Part shown: one piece after another, positions 33,431 to 42,274 of the stretch
Position numbering within the stretch: position 1 is the first letter of the stretch
Layout of the letters: the number at the start of each line of letters is the position of its first letter
Assembly (NCBI GenBank): GCA_017505405.1
Contig: JAFVPI010000019.1
Span: 1-64,000, forward strand
Origin: Mogibacterium sp.
Lineage (GTDB): Bacteria > Bacillota > Clostridia > Peptostreptococcales > Anaerovoracaceae
Length of the DNA: 64,000 nt
Direction of reading: 5' to 3'
Made by a program: the position numbers and the translations under genes
Notes under the pieces: model-generated
What the model saw: only the letters and a program-made list of their open reading frames with translations
What the model was told of the DNA's origin: nothing
Databases searched by the model: none

Positions 33431-35503
33431 ATGAAGAAGGAATATGAACCTCTATTCACCCCTTGGAAGATCGGCAACGTTGAGATCCCTAACAGGATCG
33501 TTCAGACATCCATGGGCGGAACATCGCTCTTCGGATGGCTTGAGCCTTGCCACTTCGACAAGGAAGCTGCTCATCACATCCTCGGCCGTGCTCAGGACGG
33601 TGTAGGTCTGGTTCTTCCGGGCATGCAGTGCGTAAGAGACACAATGGGCAGAAGATGGCTCTATCAGAACAAAAAGATGTTCAAGGATCTCGCTGAGTGG
33701 ATGCCTGAATTCCACAAGACAGGCTCCAAGCTGTTCATCCAGCTCGCAGGCGGATTCGGACGTTCGATGGCCATCAACGATATGTTCGTTAAAATGCTCG
33801 AGAACAAGGCTTTCGGCGCTGTTTCGAAACCATTCGTAGACATCGAATACTGCTGCGCTACCGCAGGTGAGACTCCTAACAGATGGTATCCTTCGATCAA
33901 GTCAAGAATGATGACGATCGAGGAGATCCAGGAGATGGTAGAAGCTTTCGCAAAGACGGCAAAGCTCTGCAAGGACGCAGGTGTTGACGGTGTTGAGATC
34001 CACGCTGTACATGAGGGCTACCTCCTCGACCAGTTCACGATCGCAAACATGAACTACAGAACTGACCAGTACGGCGGTTCGTTCGAGAACAGATTCAGAT
34101 TCCCTGTCGAGATCGTACAGGCCATCAAGAGAGAATGCGGACAGGACTTCCCTGTTGCACTGAGATACTCCGTAGTATCCAAGACAAAAGGCTGGCTCCA
34201 GGGCGCACAGCCTGGCGAAGAATTCGAAGAGTTCGGACGCGACATGGCTGAATCCGAAAAGGCTATCAAGTACCTCGGTGACATGGGATATGACATGTTC
34301 AACTGCAACAACGGTACATACGACGCATGGTACTGGGCTCACCCGCCTGTCTACATGCCGGATAACTGCAACTATGAAGACGTTGCCCACATCAAGAACT
34401 TCACTGACAAGCCTGTCGTATGCGCAGGTAAGATGGACATCAAGTTCGCTGCAGAGAAGATCAAGGAAGGCAAGATCGATGCTCTCGGCATCGCTCGTCA
34501 GAACCTCGTTGATCCTGACTGGGTGACCAAGCTCAGAGAAGGCCGCGAAGAAGAGATTAAGCCATGCATCAGATGCCACAACGCATGCTTCAACTTCGCC
34601 AAGTCGAAACACACTGCAAACACACAGCCTCTGTTCGACTCGCTCCAGCTTGCACGCTGCGCTCTGACACCTTCGACGATGCAGCACAACAAGTACAAGA
34701 TCGTTCCTACAAACAAGCCTAAGAAAGTCGCCATCGTCGGCGCCGGCTTCGGCGGACTCGAGGCTGCTCTGGTACTCAAGAAGAGAGGCCACCAGCCTGT
34801 AGTATTCGAAAAGAGCGACAAGATGTTCGGTCTGTACAATACAGCTTCGGCAATGTCCTTCAAGGATGCCGACAAGCAGCTCATGCAGTGGTATGAGAGA
34901 GAGCTCAAGAAATGGGATATCGATGTAAGACTCAATTCAGAGGTCAAGGACATCACTTCCCTGCTCAAGGCTTACGACGATGTTATCGTATCGATCGGCA
35001 CATTCCCTAAGTCACTCAACATCAAGGGTTTCGACAAGACGATCACATTCACGGATCTCCTTATCGGACCTAAGAAAGACGAGTACAAGAAGATCGTCTT
35101 CCTCGGCGGCGGACTTTCATCCTGCGAAGCTGCATATGACGCAGTACTCGCCGGCAAGAAGCCTGTAGTCGTTGAGTTCCTTGACGACCTGATCGTAGCT
35201 CCTGGCACATGCCTTGCAAACTCCTCGTTCCTGAGAGAGGCTCTGCCTTTCAAGGGAGTTCCTGTACATCTGAGAAGCTCCGTTACTGAAATCGGTGACG
35301 GCTACTGCATGATCAAGAACTTCGAAACAGGCGAAGAGTGGAAAGAAGAATGCGACTGCGTGGTAAACGGAATCGGATTCGTTCCAAACGACCAGTTCGC
35401 TTCGGTCAAGGCTAAGAACCTCCACAGAGTCGGAACATGCGTCAAGTGGGGAGCTTTGAGAGAAGTAATCTGGAGCGCATGGGATGTAGCAATGAAGATC
35501 TAA
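33431..35503 (+). CDS. Old-yellow-enzyme/Fe-S flavoenoate reductase (BaiCD/BaiH/FadH architecture)
   Basis: 690 residues. N-terminal FMN TIM barrel (1-370) with HAVHEGYLLDQF (H191, H194) and YRTDQYGGSFENR. The [4Fe-4S] site has C379, C382, C386 and then C410, a longer last gap than the 11-12 residues usual in the family. A C-terminal FAD/NAD domain follows (VAIVGAGFGGLEAA at 433-446, second VFLGGGLSSCEAA). Relatives reduce C=C bonds of bile-acid CoA esters, dienoyl-CoA, cinnamates or steroids. Codon choice (ATC, TTC, AAC, AAG nearly throughout) suggests very high expression. It stands alone between a promoter and a terminator. Confidence 0.85.
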   Translation: MKKEYEPLFTPWKIGNVEIPNRIVQTSMGGTSLFGWLEPCHFDKEAAHHILGRAQDGVGLVLPGMQCVRDTMGRRWLYQNKKMFKDLAEWMPEFHKTGSKLFIQLAGGFGRSMAINDMFVKMLENKAFGAVSKPFVDIEYCCATAGETPNRWYPSIKSRMMTIEEIQEMVEAFAKTAKLCKDAGVDGVEIHAVHEGYLLDQFTIANMNYRTDQYGGSFENRFRFPVEIVQAIKRECGQDFPVALRYSVVSKTKGWLQGAQPGEEFEEFGRDMAESEKAIKYLGDMGYDMFNCNNGTYDAWYWAHPPVYMPDNCNYEDVAHIKNFTDKPVVCAGKMDIKFAAEKIKEGKIDALGIARQNLVDPDWVTKLREGREEEIKPCIRCHNACFNFAKSKHTANTQPLFDSLQLARCALTPSTMQHNKYKIVPTNKPKKVAIVGAGFGGLEAALVLKKRGHQPVVFEKSDKMFGLYNTASAMSFKDADKQLMQWYERELKKWDIDVRLNSEVKDITSLLKAYDDVIVSIGTFPKSLNIKGFDKTITFTDLLIGPKKDEYKKIVFLGGGLSSCEAAYDAVLAGKKPVVVEFLDDLIVAPGTCLANSSFLREALPFKGVPVHLRSSVTEIGDGYCMIKNFETGEEWKEECDCVVNGIGFVPNDQFASVKAKNLHRVGTCVKWGALREVIWSAWDVAMKI

Positions 35504-35527
35504 TCGCTGCTGATCACATTAAACGTA

Positions 35528-35555
35528 AAAAAATGGCCATCAATGGCCATTTTTT
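35528..35555. terminator. Bidirectional rho-independent terminator
   Basis: ATGGCCAT-CA-ATGGCCAT flanked by A and T runs on both sides works in either direction: for the plus-strand reductase, and for the minus-strand transcript that reads through the DUF4015 gene and the element at 35561-35742. Confidence 0.9.
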
Positions 35556-35560
35556 ATTGT

Positions 35561-35742
35561 AAGCGCCTGCAGAATAAATCCTTTCGCTCGTGCCTCGTCG
35601 TCTCGAAGCACATTCCGCTTCATCGCTCCTCCATTGGCCCCGGGAATAAGTTCCCGGGTTCCTTTCGCTGTCAGAGCGCTGCCGCGGTGTGCTTCAGCTC
35701 CTCCTCGGACCATCTCGCGGCAGGATTTTTCTGCAGACGCTT
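35561..35742. ncRNA. Candidate structured element (ncRNA or MITE-like inverted-repeat element)
   Basis: Near-perfect inverted ends of 21-22 bp (AAGCGCCTGCAGAA at 35561 and TTCTGCAGACGCTT ending 35742, continuing into AAATCCT/AGGATTT) enclose about 140 bp. In the centre CCCGGGAA-TAAG-TTCCCGGG (35639-35658) forms a tight hairpin. On the minus strand each half carries GGAGGAGC, then GAAGC, then AGCGAAAGGA. No reading frame is convincing. It lies between the DUF4015 stop and a terminator, so it may be transcribed as that gene's 3' end. Class unknown. Confidence 0.5.
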
Positions 35743-35753
35743 TCTCTAAAAGA

Positions 35754-37526
35754 CTATTTATTCCAGATCTTTTTATATTGTTTGTATTTGCCCAGATCGT
35801 TTATTACGTTCCATGGTATGAAGCCGCCCTTCAGGCCTGCGTCTTTCAGAGCCTTGATCTGTGCTTTCAGTTCTTTCTCGCCGTAGTTCTCGGTCGGAGC
35901 CCAGTAAGGAGTGTTGTAGCCGGTGATCCATGTGCGGGCGGCTGCTGGATGTTCGAGATAATCCTGCTGTTTCTTTGCCCTCTTTGCCCAGGCTTTCATC
36001 GTATTATACGGGTTCTTCCACGCTCCCTCGCCTCCCGTATGATCGCTATAAGGCATGGCGCTTATCGCATCGACTATATTCGAGATGCCCGGCCAGTACT
36101 GACCGTAGGCTGTCATGTATCCGTATGCGCTCTCACCGAAAACGTCAACCGAGATATATGCTCCGGCCTCGTGGATCTGGTCAGCGGCGTAGAAGCAGAA
36201 GTTCTGTATGGCCTGCCCTTTTTCCTCATCGTATACGTTGCGGAACTTTGTCTTTTTGTTCCTCGACATCTCATAGGAATTCTCAGGGAATCTCACGTAG
36301 TCGAACTGGATCTCATCGAATCCGAACTCCTCTATCGCCTCCTGCGCCAGCCGCACATTGTACTCCCACACATCACGCGAGTAAGCGCTTGGCCATGTTG
36401 ACCTTCCGCCGTACTTTATGCAGTCTTCAGGGTGATCTTTCGCATAGAGCGGATCATTGAACACGACTATGCGGCCTATCATGTAGACGCCGGTCTCCTT
36501 GAGCTTGTCTATCCCCTTCCTGTACTTCTTGAGCGAGGTGTATGCCGTCTTATATGACTTCGGCGACCACTCTTTGGCAGTCTCTGCAGGCCAGGCGAGC
36601 ACGCCGTCCTTGATATCCACGACTACCGCGTTGCAGTCCGTCTTTTCGATCAGCTTTATATAATTATCAGGATCTGCTGCCGAGACGCAGTTCAGATACA
36701 TCGCTCTCGCATCGGAGCAGAATTCCTTGCCTTCGATCACAGTCCTTTCGTAAGGATAATAATCGAGGTTCTTCGCCTTGCCTCCGTGAAGGTCGTATCC
36801 GTATTTATCCTTCTTTACCTTGTCGTATACGCCGTTTTTGTTATAAGCCTTTTTTGCTTTCTTCTCAGTATCCGTCATGTATTTGCCATAGACATAGCCT
36901 TCGGCAGTTCCGTCTTTTTTCCCGTATTCCACCTTATACTTGTGGACGGAACCGTCGGTCAGCATCTTATCGTATCCGGTCACCCTGAGGCACGTGCCCT
37001 TCGGAGCAAAGGATGCGATCGAAGGGCCTGACTCCTCAGCATAAATGGTGGCCGGCGTCCTTACATAGACCTCGGTCTCCTGTACCACCATATCGGCGGT
37101 AGGAACAAGATTCTCCAGCTTCATGTAAAGGTCTGCCGCTCCTTCAAGACCGGTATTATCGACCCTGCAGTACATGACCCCGTCAACTTCTTTTATCCCT
37201 ATCAGCTTTTTAACTGAAGTGCCGCGCACGAGCCTGCCTATTTCGACCGCCTCAACAGGATCGTCCTCCGCTCCGGTCTCTTCAGCTGCTTCTTCAGTTA
37301 TCTCCTCTTCATCGAGCGGTATGCCGATCAGAAAGACCGGCACATCTTTTGAAGTGCCTCCGGCAAAAACATACTCCGGCTCAGGAGTGATCACGTTAAG
37401 CGAGCTTATATACGCGATTATCATTGCCAGGCATACAAAAATCACCACGCAGTCCCGTATTCTGCGGAGACGTAAGGCGCGCTTTTTTTCTGCCTGTTCT
37501 GTTGCGTTTCGCTCTTTTCCGGTCAT
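35754..37526 (-). CDS. Membrane-anchored DUF4015 (putative glycoside hydrolase) protein
   Basis: 590 residues from the ATG at 37526 (GAGGAG just before it; a TTG at 37562 is less likely). One N-terminal transmembrane helix (about 22-42), an acidic segment, SH3-like region (about 120-230), then the DUF4015 TIM-barrel-like domain (DIKDGVLAWP, RIVVFNDP, EIQFDYVRFPE, SVDVFGESAYGY, AMPYSDH). It is presumably outside the cell and attached to the membrane. The substrate is unknown; the family is annotated by fold as glycoside hydrolase. Confidence 0.8.
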   Translation of the reverse strand: MTGKERNATEQAEKKRALRLRRIRDCVVIFVCLAMIIAYISSLNVITPEPEYVFAGGTSKDVPVFLIGIPLDEEEITEEAAEETGAEDDPVEAVEIGRLVRGTSVKKLIGIKEVDGVMYCRVDNTGLEGAADLYMKLENLVPTADMVVQETEVYVRTPATIYAEESGPSIASFAPKGTCLRVTGYDKMLTDGSVHKYKVEYGKKDGTAEGYVYGKYMTDTEKKAKKAYNKNGVYDKVKKDKYGYDLHGGKAKNLDYYPYERTVIEGKEFCSDARAMYLNCVSAADPDNYIKLIEKTDCNAVVVDIKDGVLAWPAETAKEWSPKSYKTAYTSLKKYRKGIDKLKETGVYMIGRIVVFNDPLYAKDHPEDCIKYGGRSTWPSAYSRDVWEYNVRLAQEAIEEFGFDEIQFDYVRFPENSYEMSRNKKTKFRNVYDEEKGQAIQNFCFYAADQIHEAGAYISVDVFGESAYGYMTAYGQYWPGISNIVDAISAMPYSDHTGGEGAWKNPYNTMKAWAKRAKKQQDYLEHPAAARTWITGYNTPYWAPTENYGEKELKAQIKALKDAGLKGGFIPWNVINDLGKYKQYKKIWNK

Positions 37527-37706
37527 TGCTCCTCTTTTCTGACAGCATTTCTCAATCTCCAATTAAACATCATTTGGCTCCAACGTTCAACCGGATATAC
37601 AGCTTTAGGATACAGCGTCAATAATCCTGTGGCGGCCCGGTAAAAGTATGCGAAAACATTTCCGCAATAATGTATAATTTAATGGATACAGCAGGAGGTG
37701 CTTATT

Positions 37707-39182
37707 ATGAGCAGAATAGATCTGACTCCATTCATCAGGGAAGACACAGGATCCGAAATAATCGTCGATCTTCCGTGCAAATCCACGGAAAGAGCTTTTT
37801 TCAACGGTTATCAGACATGGACCCCTTCCTATGAGGTCAGGCCTACGGATACCCACATCGGCATAAAGAGGTTTTTCAGGCGGATCGGATCTCCATGGGG
37901 AACAACCAAGTACGGCGATGCCTTTTTTATGCATTACACCGGCAAGCCGGGACAGTTCCACGGGTTCACCTATTTTTACAAAAGATACGAAGACACGTAT
38001 CTCCTCATAGGCTCAACAGATGAGACCAACGGATATACCATATTCAGATATGACATGATCAGGGGCGAGCTGAAGATCAGAAAGGATGCGGGCAGCAGCA
38101 GATTCGATCAGGATCTGCATATCGCTGCTTTCGAAGGCTCTCACGATGAAGTCTTTGATGACTGGTTTGAAGCCTCCGGCATAAAGCGCCGCCCGGCGGA
38201 GCCTATGGCAGGCTACGGGAGCTGGTATAACCATTACGACAAAATAAACGACGAGACCATCTCGCGCGACCTCGAAGGCGCAGCAGGCATACTGGAGCCG
38301 GGAGACCTGTTCCAGATCGATGACGGCTGGCAGGTGCAGGTCGGCGACTGGGACTGCAATATGAAACGCTTTCCGCGCGGCCTGAAAGCCTCAGTTGACG
38401 ATATCCATGACAAAGGCTTCAAGGCAGGCCTGTGGCTGGCTCCATACTCTGCCCAGTTCAGATCACAGCTTGTAAGAGATCATCCGGACTGGCTGCTGAA
38501 GCATAACGGCAGGCCGTGGTATGCAGGCTGCAACTGGGGAGGGTTCTACGCCCTGGATTTTGACCACCCGGGAGTACAGGATCATCTCAGGCGCACCTTC
38601 GACAAAGTTATAAACGAATGGGGATTCGATCTTGTAAAGCTCGACTTCCTCTACGGAGCAGCTCCGTGGAAGACTGCCGGCGGTGAATTTGATGGCGAAA
38701 GCCGCGGCGGACGCATGTGCAGGGCCATGGATCTTCTGAGGGAATGGTGCGGCGATGCAATGATCCTCGGATGCGGAGTCCCTCTCGGACCTGCCTTCGG
38801 AAAGGTCGAATACTGCAGGATAGGCTGCGACGCGAGCCTTGACTGGAACAACATACCTCTTATGAGAAACGCCAACCGTGAGTATCCGTCCACAAAGCAC
38901 GCCATACTGGACACATTCTACCGCAGAGGTCTAGACGGAAGAGCATTCCTGAATGACCCTGACGTGTTCTTCCTCAGAACAGACAACATAAAGCTTTCTG
39001 AAGAGCAGAAGGGTCTCCACGCAAGAGTCCTTGCACAGTATGGCAGCTTCTTCCTCACCTCAGACAACATGGGCGAATACGACCGGGATCAGCGCGAGCA
39101 ATACAGACAGCTCAGGGAGCTCTGGCACAATAAGGACTGGACAGACAGGCATTTCCTGGACTGGATAGATAAATACAAATAA
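37707..39182 (+). CDS. GH36-type alpha-galactosidase
   Basis: 491 residues from the ATG at 37707, preceded by AGGAGGTG. Catalytic nucleophile in LVKLDFLYG (D313) and acid/base in RIGCDASLDW (D375) follow the clan GH-D layout; YQTWTPSYE, QIDDGWQ and WLAPYSAQ fit too. It is shorter than the common 700-residue GH36 enzymes because the N-terminal beta-sandwich is reduced. It lacks a signal peptide, so it should hydrolyse imported alpha-galactosides in the cytoplasm. The following symporter gene is 32 bp away. Confidence 0.88.
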   Translation: MSRIDLTPFIREDTGSEIIVDLPCKSTERAFFNGYQTWTPSYEVRPTDTHIGIKRFFRRIGSPWGTTKYGDAFFMHYTGKPGQFHGFTYFYKRYEDTYLLIGSTDETNGYTIFRYDMIRGELKIRKDAGSSRFDQDLHIAAFEGSHDEVFDDWFEASGIKRRPAEPMAGYGSWYNHYDKINDETISRDLEGAAGILEPGDLFQIDDGWQVQVGDWDCNMKRFPRGLKASVDDIHDKGFKAGLWLAPYSAQFRSQLVRDHPDWLLKHNGRPWYAGCNWGGFYALDFDHPGVQDHLRRTFDKVINEWGFDLVKLDFLYGAAPWKTAGGEFDGESRGGRMCRAMDLLREWCGDAMILGCGVPLGPAFGKVEYCRIGCDASLDWNNIPLMRNANREYPSTKHAILDTFYRRGLDGRAFLNDPDVFFLRTDNIKLSEEQKGLHARVLAQYGSFFLTSDNMGEYDRDQREQYRQLRELWHNKDWTDRHFLDWIDKYK

Positions 39183-39214
39183 GCCGATGCGATCGATAAG
39201 AAGGGTAAAAGAAA

Positions 39215-40723
39215 ATGAGCAAAAACAAAAACGCCGCCGTATCCCAGGCAGGCATATCTGAAAAACAGGCTAAACGGAATCTGTGGTTCTTCCCTCTCGG
39301 TACATTCGGAAGGGACATGATCTACAACCTGTTCACCAATTTCATACTTGTCTATGTGCTCTTTACGCACAATCTGACTCCTGCCCAGCTGATGGCAATC
39401 ACCGGCATCATGATAGGCGCAAGAGTGTTCGATGCGCTGAATGACCCTCTCATGGGCAACATCATAGAGCGGACAAGGACCCGCTGGGGCAAGTATAAGC
39501 CGTGGCTTGTCATCGGCATTCTCAGCACATCGGTCGTTGTATACCTCGCTTTCAATGTGAGGCTCGAGGGATGGGCGTTCATATGGTTCTTCGGCATCGT
39601 ATACTTTGCATACAGCATCGCATACACCATGCACGATATCTCATACTGGGGCATGATACCGTCGCTCAGCAAGGAAGGCAGCACGCGTGACAAACTGACG
39701 GCAATGACAAACCTCGCTGCAGGCATCGGCGGAGGTCTGGCAGGACTCTTCATACCGATGTTCACTACAGGCTCGGGAGCCATAGGCGGAAACGCCCAGA
39801 CGGCTTACGGAGTGGTAGCGCTCATATTCTGCATACTCGCACCGCTCTTCCTGTGCTTCACGATTTTCGGCGTCAGGGAAGACAGGTCATACATGGATAC
39901 CACCCCGCCTCCTGTCAGCTTCAAAAAAATCATCTCTACTATCACCGGAAATGATCAGCTTTCATGGATGTGCCTTATCTTCCTTCTGCATCAGATAGGC
40001 GCTGACCTGATCGTCGGAGGAATAGGATCGACTTACATCTACTTCACATATGGATATAAAGGCGGACTCTACTCGCTGTTCTCCACCATCGGACTGTCGG
40101 CATCGGGAATACTGCTGATCGCCTATCCTTGGCTGTCATCCAGATGGAGCAGGAAGACCCTGATGAAAGGCTTCGGGGTGATAATGACTGTGGGATTTGC
40201 AATGATGCTCGCTGCCGGGCTGTTCATGCCTGCCAGCATGGCTTCATTCTGGATCACCACGATCGGCTACATGCTTGCGCAGCTCGGCATGAACTGCTAC
40301 TACGTGATCATGATGCTCTCGATCATCAACACTGTTGAATACAACGAGTATAAGAACGGTACGAGAGACGAGGCCATCATAGCTTCGATAAGACCATTCT
40401 TTACAAAGTTCGGAAGCGCCCTGTGCGTGCTCCTCACGACAGTTTCGTACCTGATCTTCGGAGTCACGAAGTATACGAACCAGATCAGCTCACTTGAGCA
40501 GGCAGCCAACATGGGCTCCATCACCGAGGCCGAAAAGCTTGCTCAGATCGATTCGGTGATCAGTTCGGTCAGCAGCGGCCAGAGCCACGGCATACTGCTC
40601 GTCATGGTCCTGATACCTCTCCTGATGATGCTCGGCGCATACCTTCTCTACAAGAAGCACTACATCCTTGACGAGGATGAATATGACCGCATAGTTGAAG
40701 AGCTAGGTCACAAAAAAGCGTAA
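39215..40723 (+). CDS. GPH-family sugar:cation symporter (MelB-like)
   Basis: 502 residues and 12 transmembrane helices. GPH features: FGRDMIYNLFTNF in helix 1 and ARVFDALNDPLMGNIIERTRTRWGKYKPW after helix 2, which is the cation-site signature of MelB relatives. It lies directly downstream of the alpha-galactosidase on one transcript ending in a terminator, so it probably imports melibiose-like or raffinose-type galactosides. Confidence 0.88.
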   Translation: MSKNKNAAVSQAGISEKQAKRNLWFFPLGTFGRDMIYNLFTNFILVYVLFTHNLTPAQLMAITGIMIGARVFDALNDPLMGNIIERTRTRWGKYKPWLVIGILSTSVVVYLAFNVRLEGWAFIWFFGIVYFAYSIAYTMHDISYWGMIPSLSKEGSTRDKLTAMTNLAAGIGGGLAGLFIPMFTTGSGAIGGNAQTAYGVVALIFCILAPLFLCFTIFGVREDRSYMDTTPPPVSFKKIISTITGNDQLSWMCLIFLLHQIGADLIVGGIGSTYIYFTYGYKGGLYSLFSTIGLSASGILLIAYPWLSSRWSRKTLMKGFGVIMTVGFAMMLAAGLFMPASMASFWITTIGYMLAQLGMNCYYVIMMLSIINTVEYNEYKNGTRDEAIIASIRPFFTKFGSALCVLLTTVSYLIFGVTKYTNQISSLEQAANMGSITEAEKLAQIDSVISSVSSGQSHGILLVMVLIPLLMMLGAYLLYKKHYILDEDEYDRIVEELGHKKA

Positions 40724-40729
40724 ACGCAG

Positions 40730-40773
40730 ACCGGCCCGCTTCCGAAGTCTTCGAAAACGGGCTGGTTTTTTTT
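40730..40773 (+). terminator. Terminator of the galactoside operon
   Basis: ACCGGCCCG pairs with CGGGCTGGT (one G-T pair), followed by eight T residues. It starts 7 bp after the symporter stop. Confidence 0.88.
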
Positions 40774-40818
40774 GCTTTCAATTGTCGGTTACAGACCGGT
40801 TCAGGTCTCTGTATGTCC

Positions 40819-41325
40819 CTACAGGTTGTCTGCCTGCTCACCGAATATGCGGTTTCCGTGCTTCATCAGCGCCGTGCATAACAGCTCACCAAGCACGTAG
40901 CAGCCTGCTATCTCGCCAACAAGTATCTGGAACATGAGTACCGGAATAGCTACGTCGACTACGCCATAGCCGAACCTGAGTACGAAAGGAACGATGAGAG
41001 CGTTCGCTATCACTGCAGGCAGAGGCACGAGCCAGCGGTTATTGCGGAGCAGGTATCCCAGAACTGCGCCGATCAGTGTAGCAAGGCTTCCGAATATCAC
41101 GTCGATTATTATCCCTCCGCCGATCATGTTGCCGATCAGGCATCCTATGAAAAGGCCCGGGATCGCAGCCGGGGTGAATATAGGCATAATGCACAGGGCT
41201 TCTGCTATCCTCACCTGCACCGGCCCGAATGATATCGGCGCAAAAATCATTGTGAGAGCCACATAAAGAGCGGCAATAACTGCGCCCTGAGTGATTCTCA
41301 GAACCTTTGGATCTCTGTTTTTCAT
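40819..41325 (-). CDS. queT: QueT-type queuosine-precursor ECF substrate-binding protein
   Basis: 168 residues and five or six transmembrane helices; GPVQVRIAEALCIMPIFTPAAIPGLFIGC and GNMIGGG are QueT signatures. QueT is the membrane S component that takes up preQ0/preQ1 together with a shared ECF module encoded elsewhere. A preQ1-I riboswitch sits in its leader. Confidence 0.92.
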   Translation of the reverse strand: MKNRDPKVLRITQGAVIAALYVALTMIFAPISFGPVQVRIAEALCIMPIFTPAAIPGLFIGCLIGNMIGGGIIIDVIFGSLATLIGAVLGYLLRNNRWLVPLPAVIANALIVPFVLRFGYGVVDVAIPVLMFQILVGEIAGCYVLGELLCTALMKHGNRIFGEQADNL

Positions 41326-41342
41326 TAATTGTTTTCTCCTTT

Positions 41343-41386
41343 GGTTTTATTATTTTAGAAGCAGGATATCGGACCCGAACTGCTTC
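41343..41386 (-). promoter_or_regulatory. preQ1-I riboswitch of queT
   Basis: Minus strand: P1 GAAGCAG/CTGCTTC encloses a loop with TTCGGGTCCG; an A-rich tail (AAAATAATAAAACC) lets ACC pair back with GGT of the loop, the H-type pseudoknot of class I. AGGAG (41336-41340) follows 2-3 nt later, so ligand binding would mask the ribosome site and shut off translation. Confidence 0.85.
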
Positions 41387-41479
41387 AGACGCCATTTTCC
41401 GCGGGCGTCCACGCGTGATTGTACAGTAAGAGCAGGATTATGTCCAGCAGAACTTCTTTTCCGGCTCCGTCAGAAATAA

Positions 41480-41508
41480 AACAGCCGCCACACCTGGCGG
41501 CGACTGTT
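41480..41508 (-). terminator. Terminator of the amphipathic-repeat protein gene
   Basis: Minus strand: AACAG, then GCCGCC/GGCGGC stem with a short loop, then TGTTTTATTTC. It lies 23 bp after the stop codon at 41531. Confidence 0.8.
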
Positions 41509-41530
41509 CTTTCAATATCAAATGAGCAAG

Positions 41531-42211
41531 CTATTCCACTGTTTCAGGTTCTTCAGCTGCCGGCTCTTCTGCCGCTTCCTCAGCTTCAGGCGCTTCCAGG
41601 TCAACTCCGAGCTCCTTGAGGATCTCTCTTGCCTTTGTGCATGCAGGGCAGTCGCAGAACTTCTTTCCTTCTGCCTTTATTGCCTCAGCATGAGCCTTGA
41701 TCTGCTCAGCTGCCTCTTCGCCCATTTTTTCTCTCATCTCAGGATCACTGAATGTGTCGATGACTTCGTCTACCGAAGAGACACCGGCCTTGAGCTGCTT
41801 GATGAACTCAAGCTCTGTGACCTTGCTTACTACAGGAGCTGCCTTCTCCTTGAGCTCATCGATCTTAGGAGCTGCCTTCTCCTTGAGCTCGTCGATCTTA
41901 GGAGCTGCCTTCTCTTTGAGTCCGTCTACTACAGGAGCTGCTTTCTCAGCGAATTTTCCGGCTTTTTCTGCAACTTTATCACTGACCTTTCCGAGCTTCT
42001 CGTTTGCATCGATAGCTTTTTCAGAATACTTGTCAGCGAATTCGCCGAGCTTGTCCCATGCTTCACCGCCCTTTTCCTTGAGATTATCGAACTTGTCGCC
42101 GTACTTGGCATCTGCTTCGTCGAGCCACTTTTTAGCTGCGTCTTTAAGCGAAGCATTAGCGTTGCTGTCCAGCAATTCTTTGACCTTATCGATCAGTTTC
42201 TTATCTGCCAT
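41531..42211 (-). CDS. Amphipathic-helix repeat protein with a CxCxxC motif
   Basis: 226 residues, strongly charged and almost entirely helical. Residues about 88-132 are four 11-residue repeats on the pattern AAPKIDELKEK, encoded by near-identical 33-bp units. The N-terminal half has looser versions of the same. Near residue 187 a motif FCDCPACTKA gives three cysteines that could bind metal. The tail is acidic (EAEEAAEEPAAEEPE). No signal peptide. Family not recognised; it resembles apolipoprotein- or LEA-like proteins that coat membranes or protect from stress, but that is analogy only. Confidence 0.75.
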   Translation of the reverse strand: MADKKLIDKVKELLDSNANASLKDAAKKWLDEADAKYGDKFDNLKEKGGEAWDKLGEFADKYSEKAIDANEKLGKVSDKVAEKAGKFAEKAAPVVDGLKEKAAPKIDELKEKAAPKIDELKEKAAPVVSKVTELEFIKQLKAGVSSVDEVIDTFSDPEMREKMGEEAAEQIKAHAEAIKAEGKKFCDCPACTKAREILKELGVDLEAPEAEEAAEEPAAEEPETVE

Positions 42212-42274
42212 CTTGTTTACCCTCCTGTAAATTTGCTATTTTTACCGCTTGAATCAGTGATCAAACGTTGCTTA

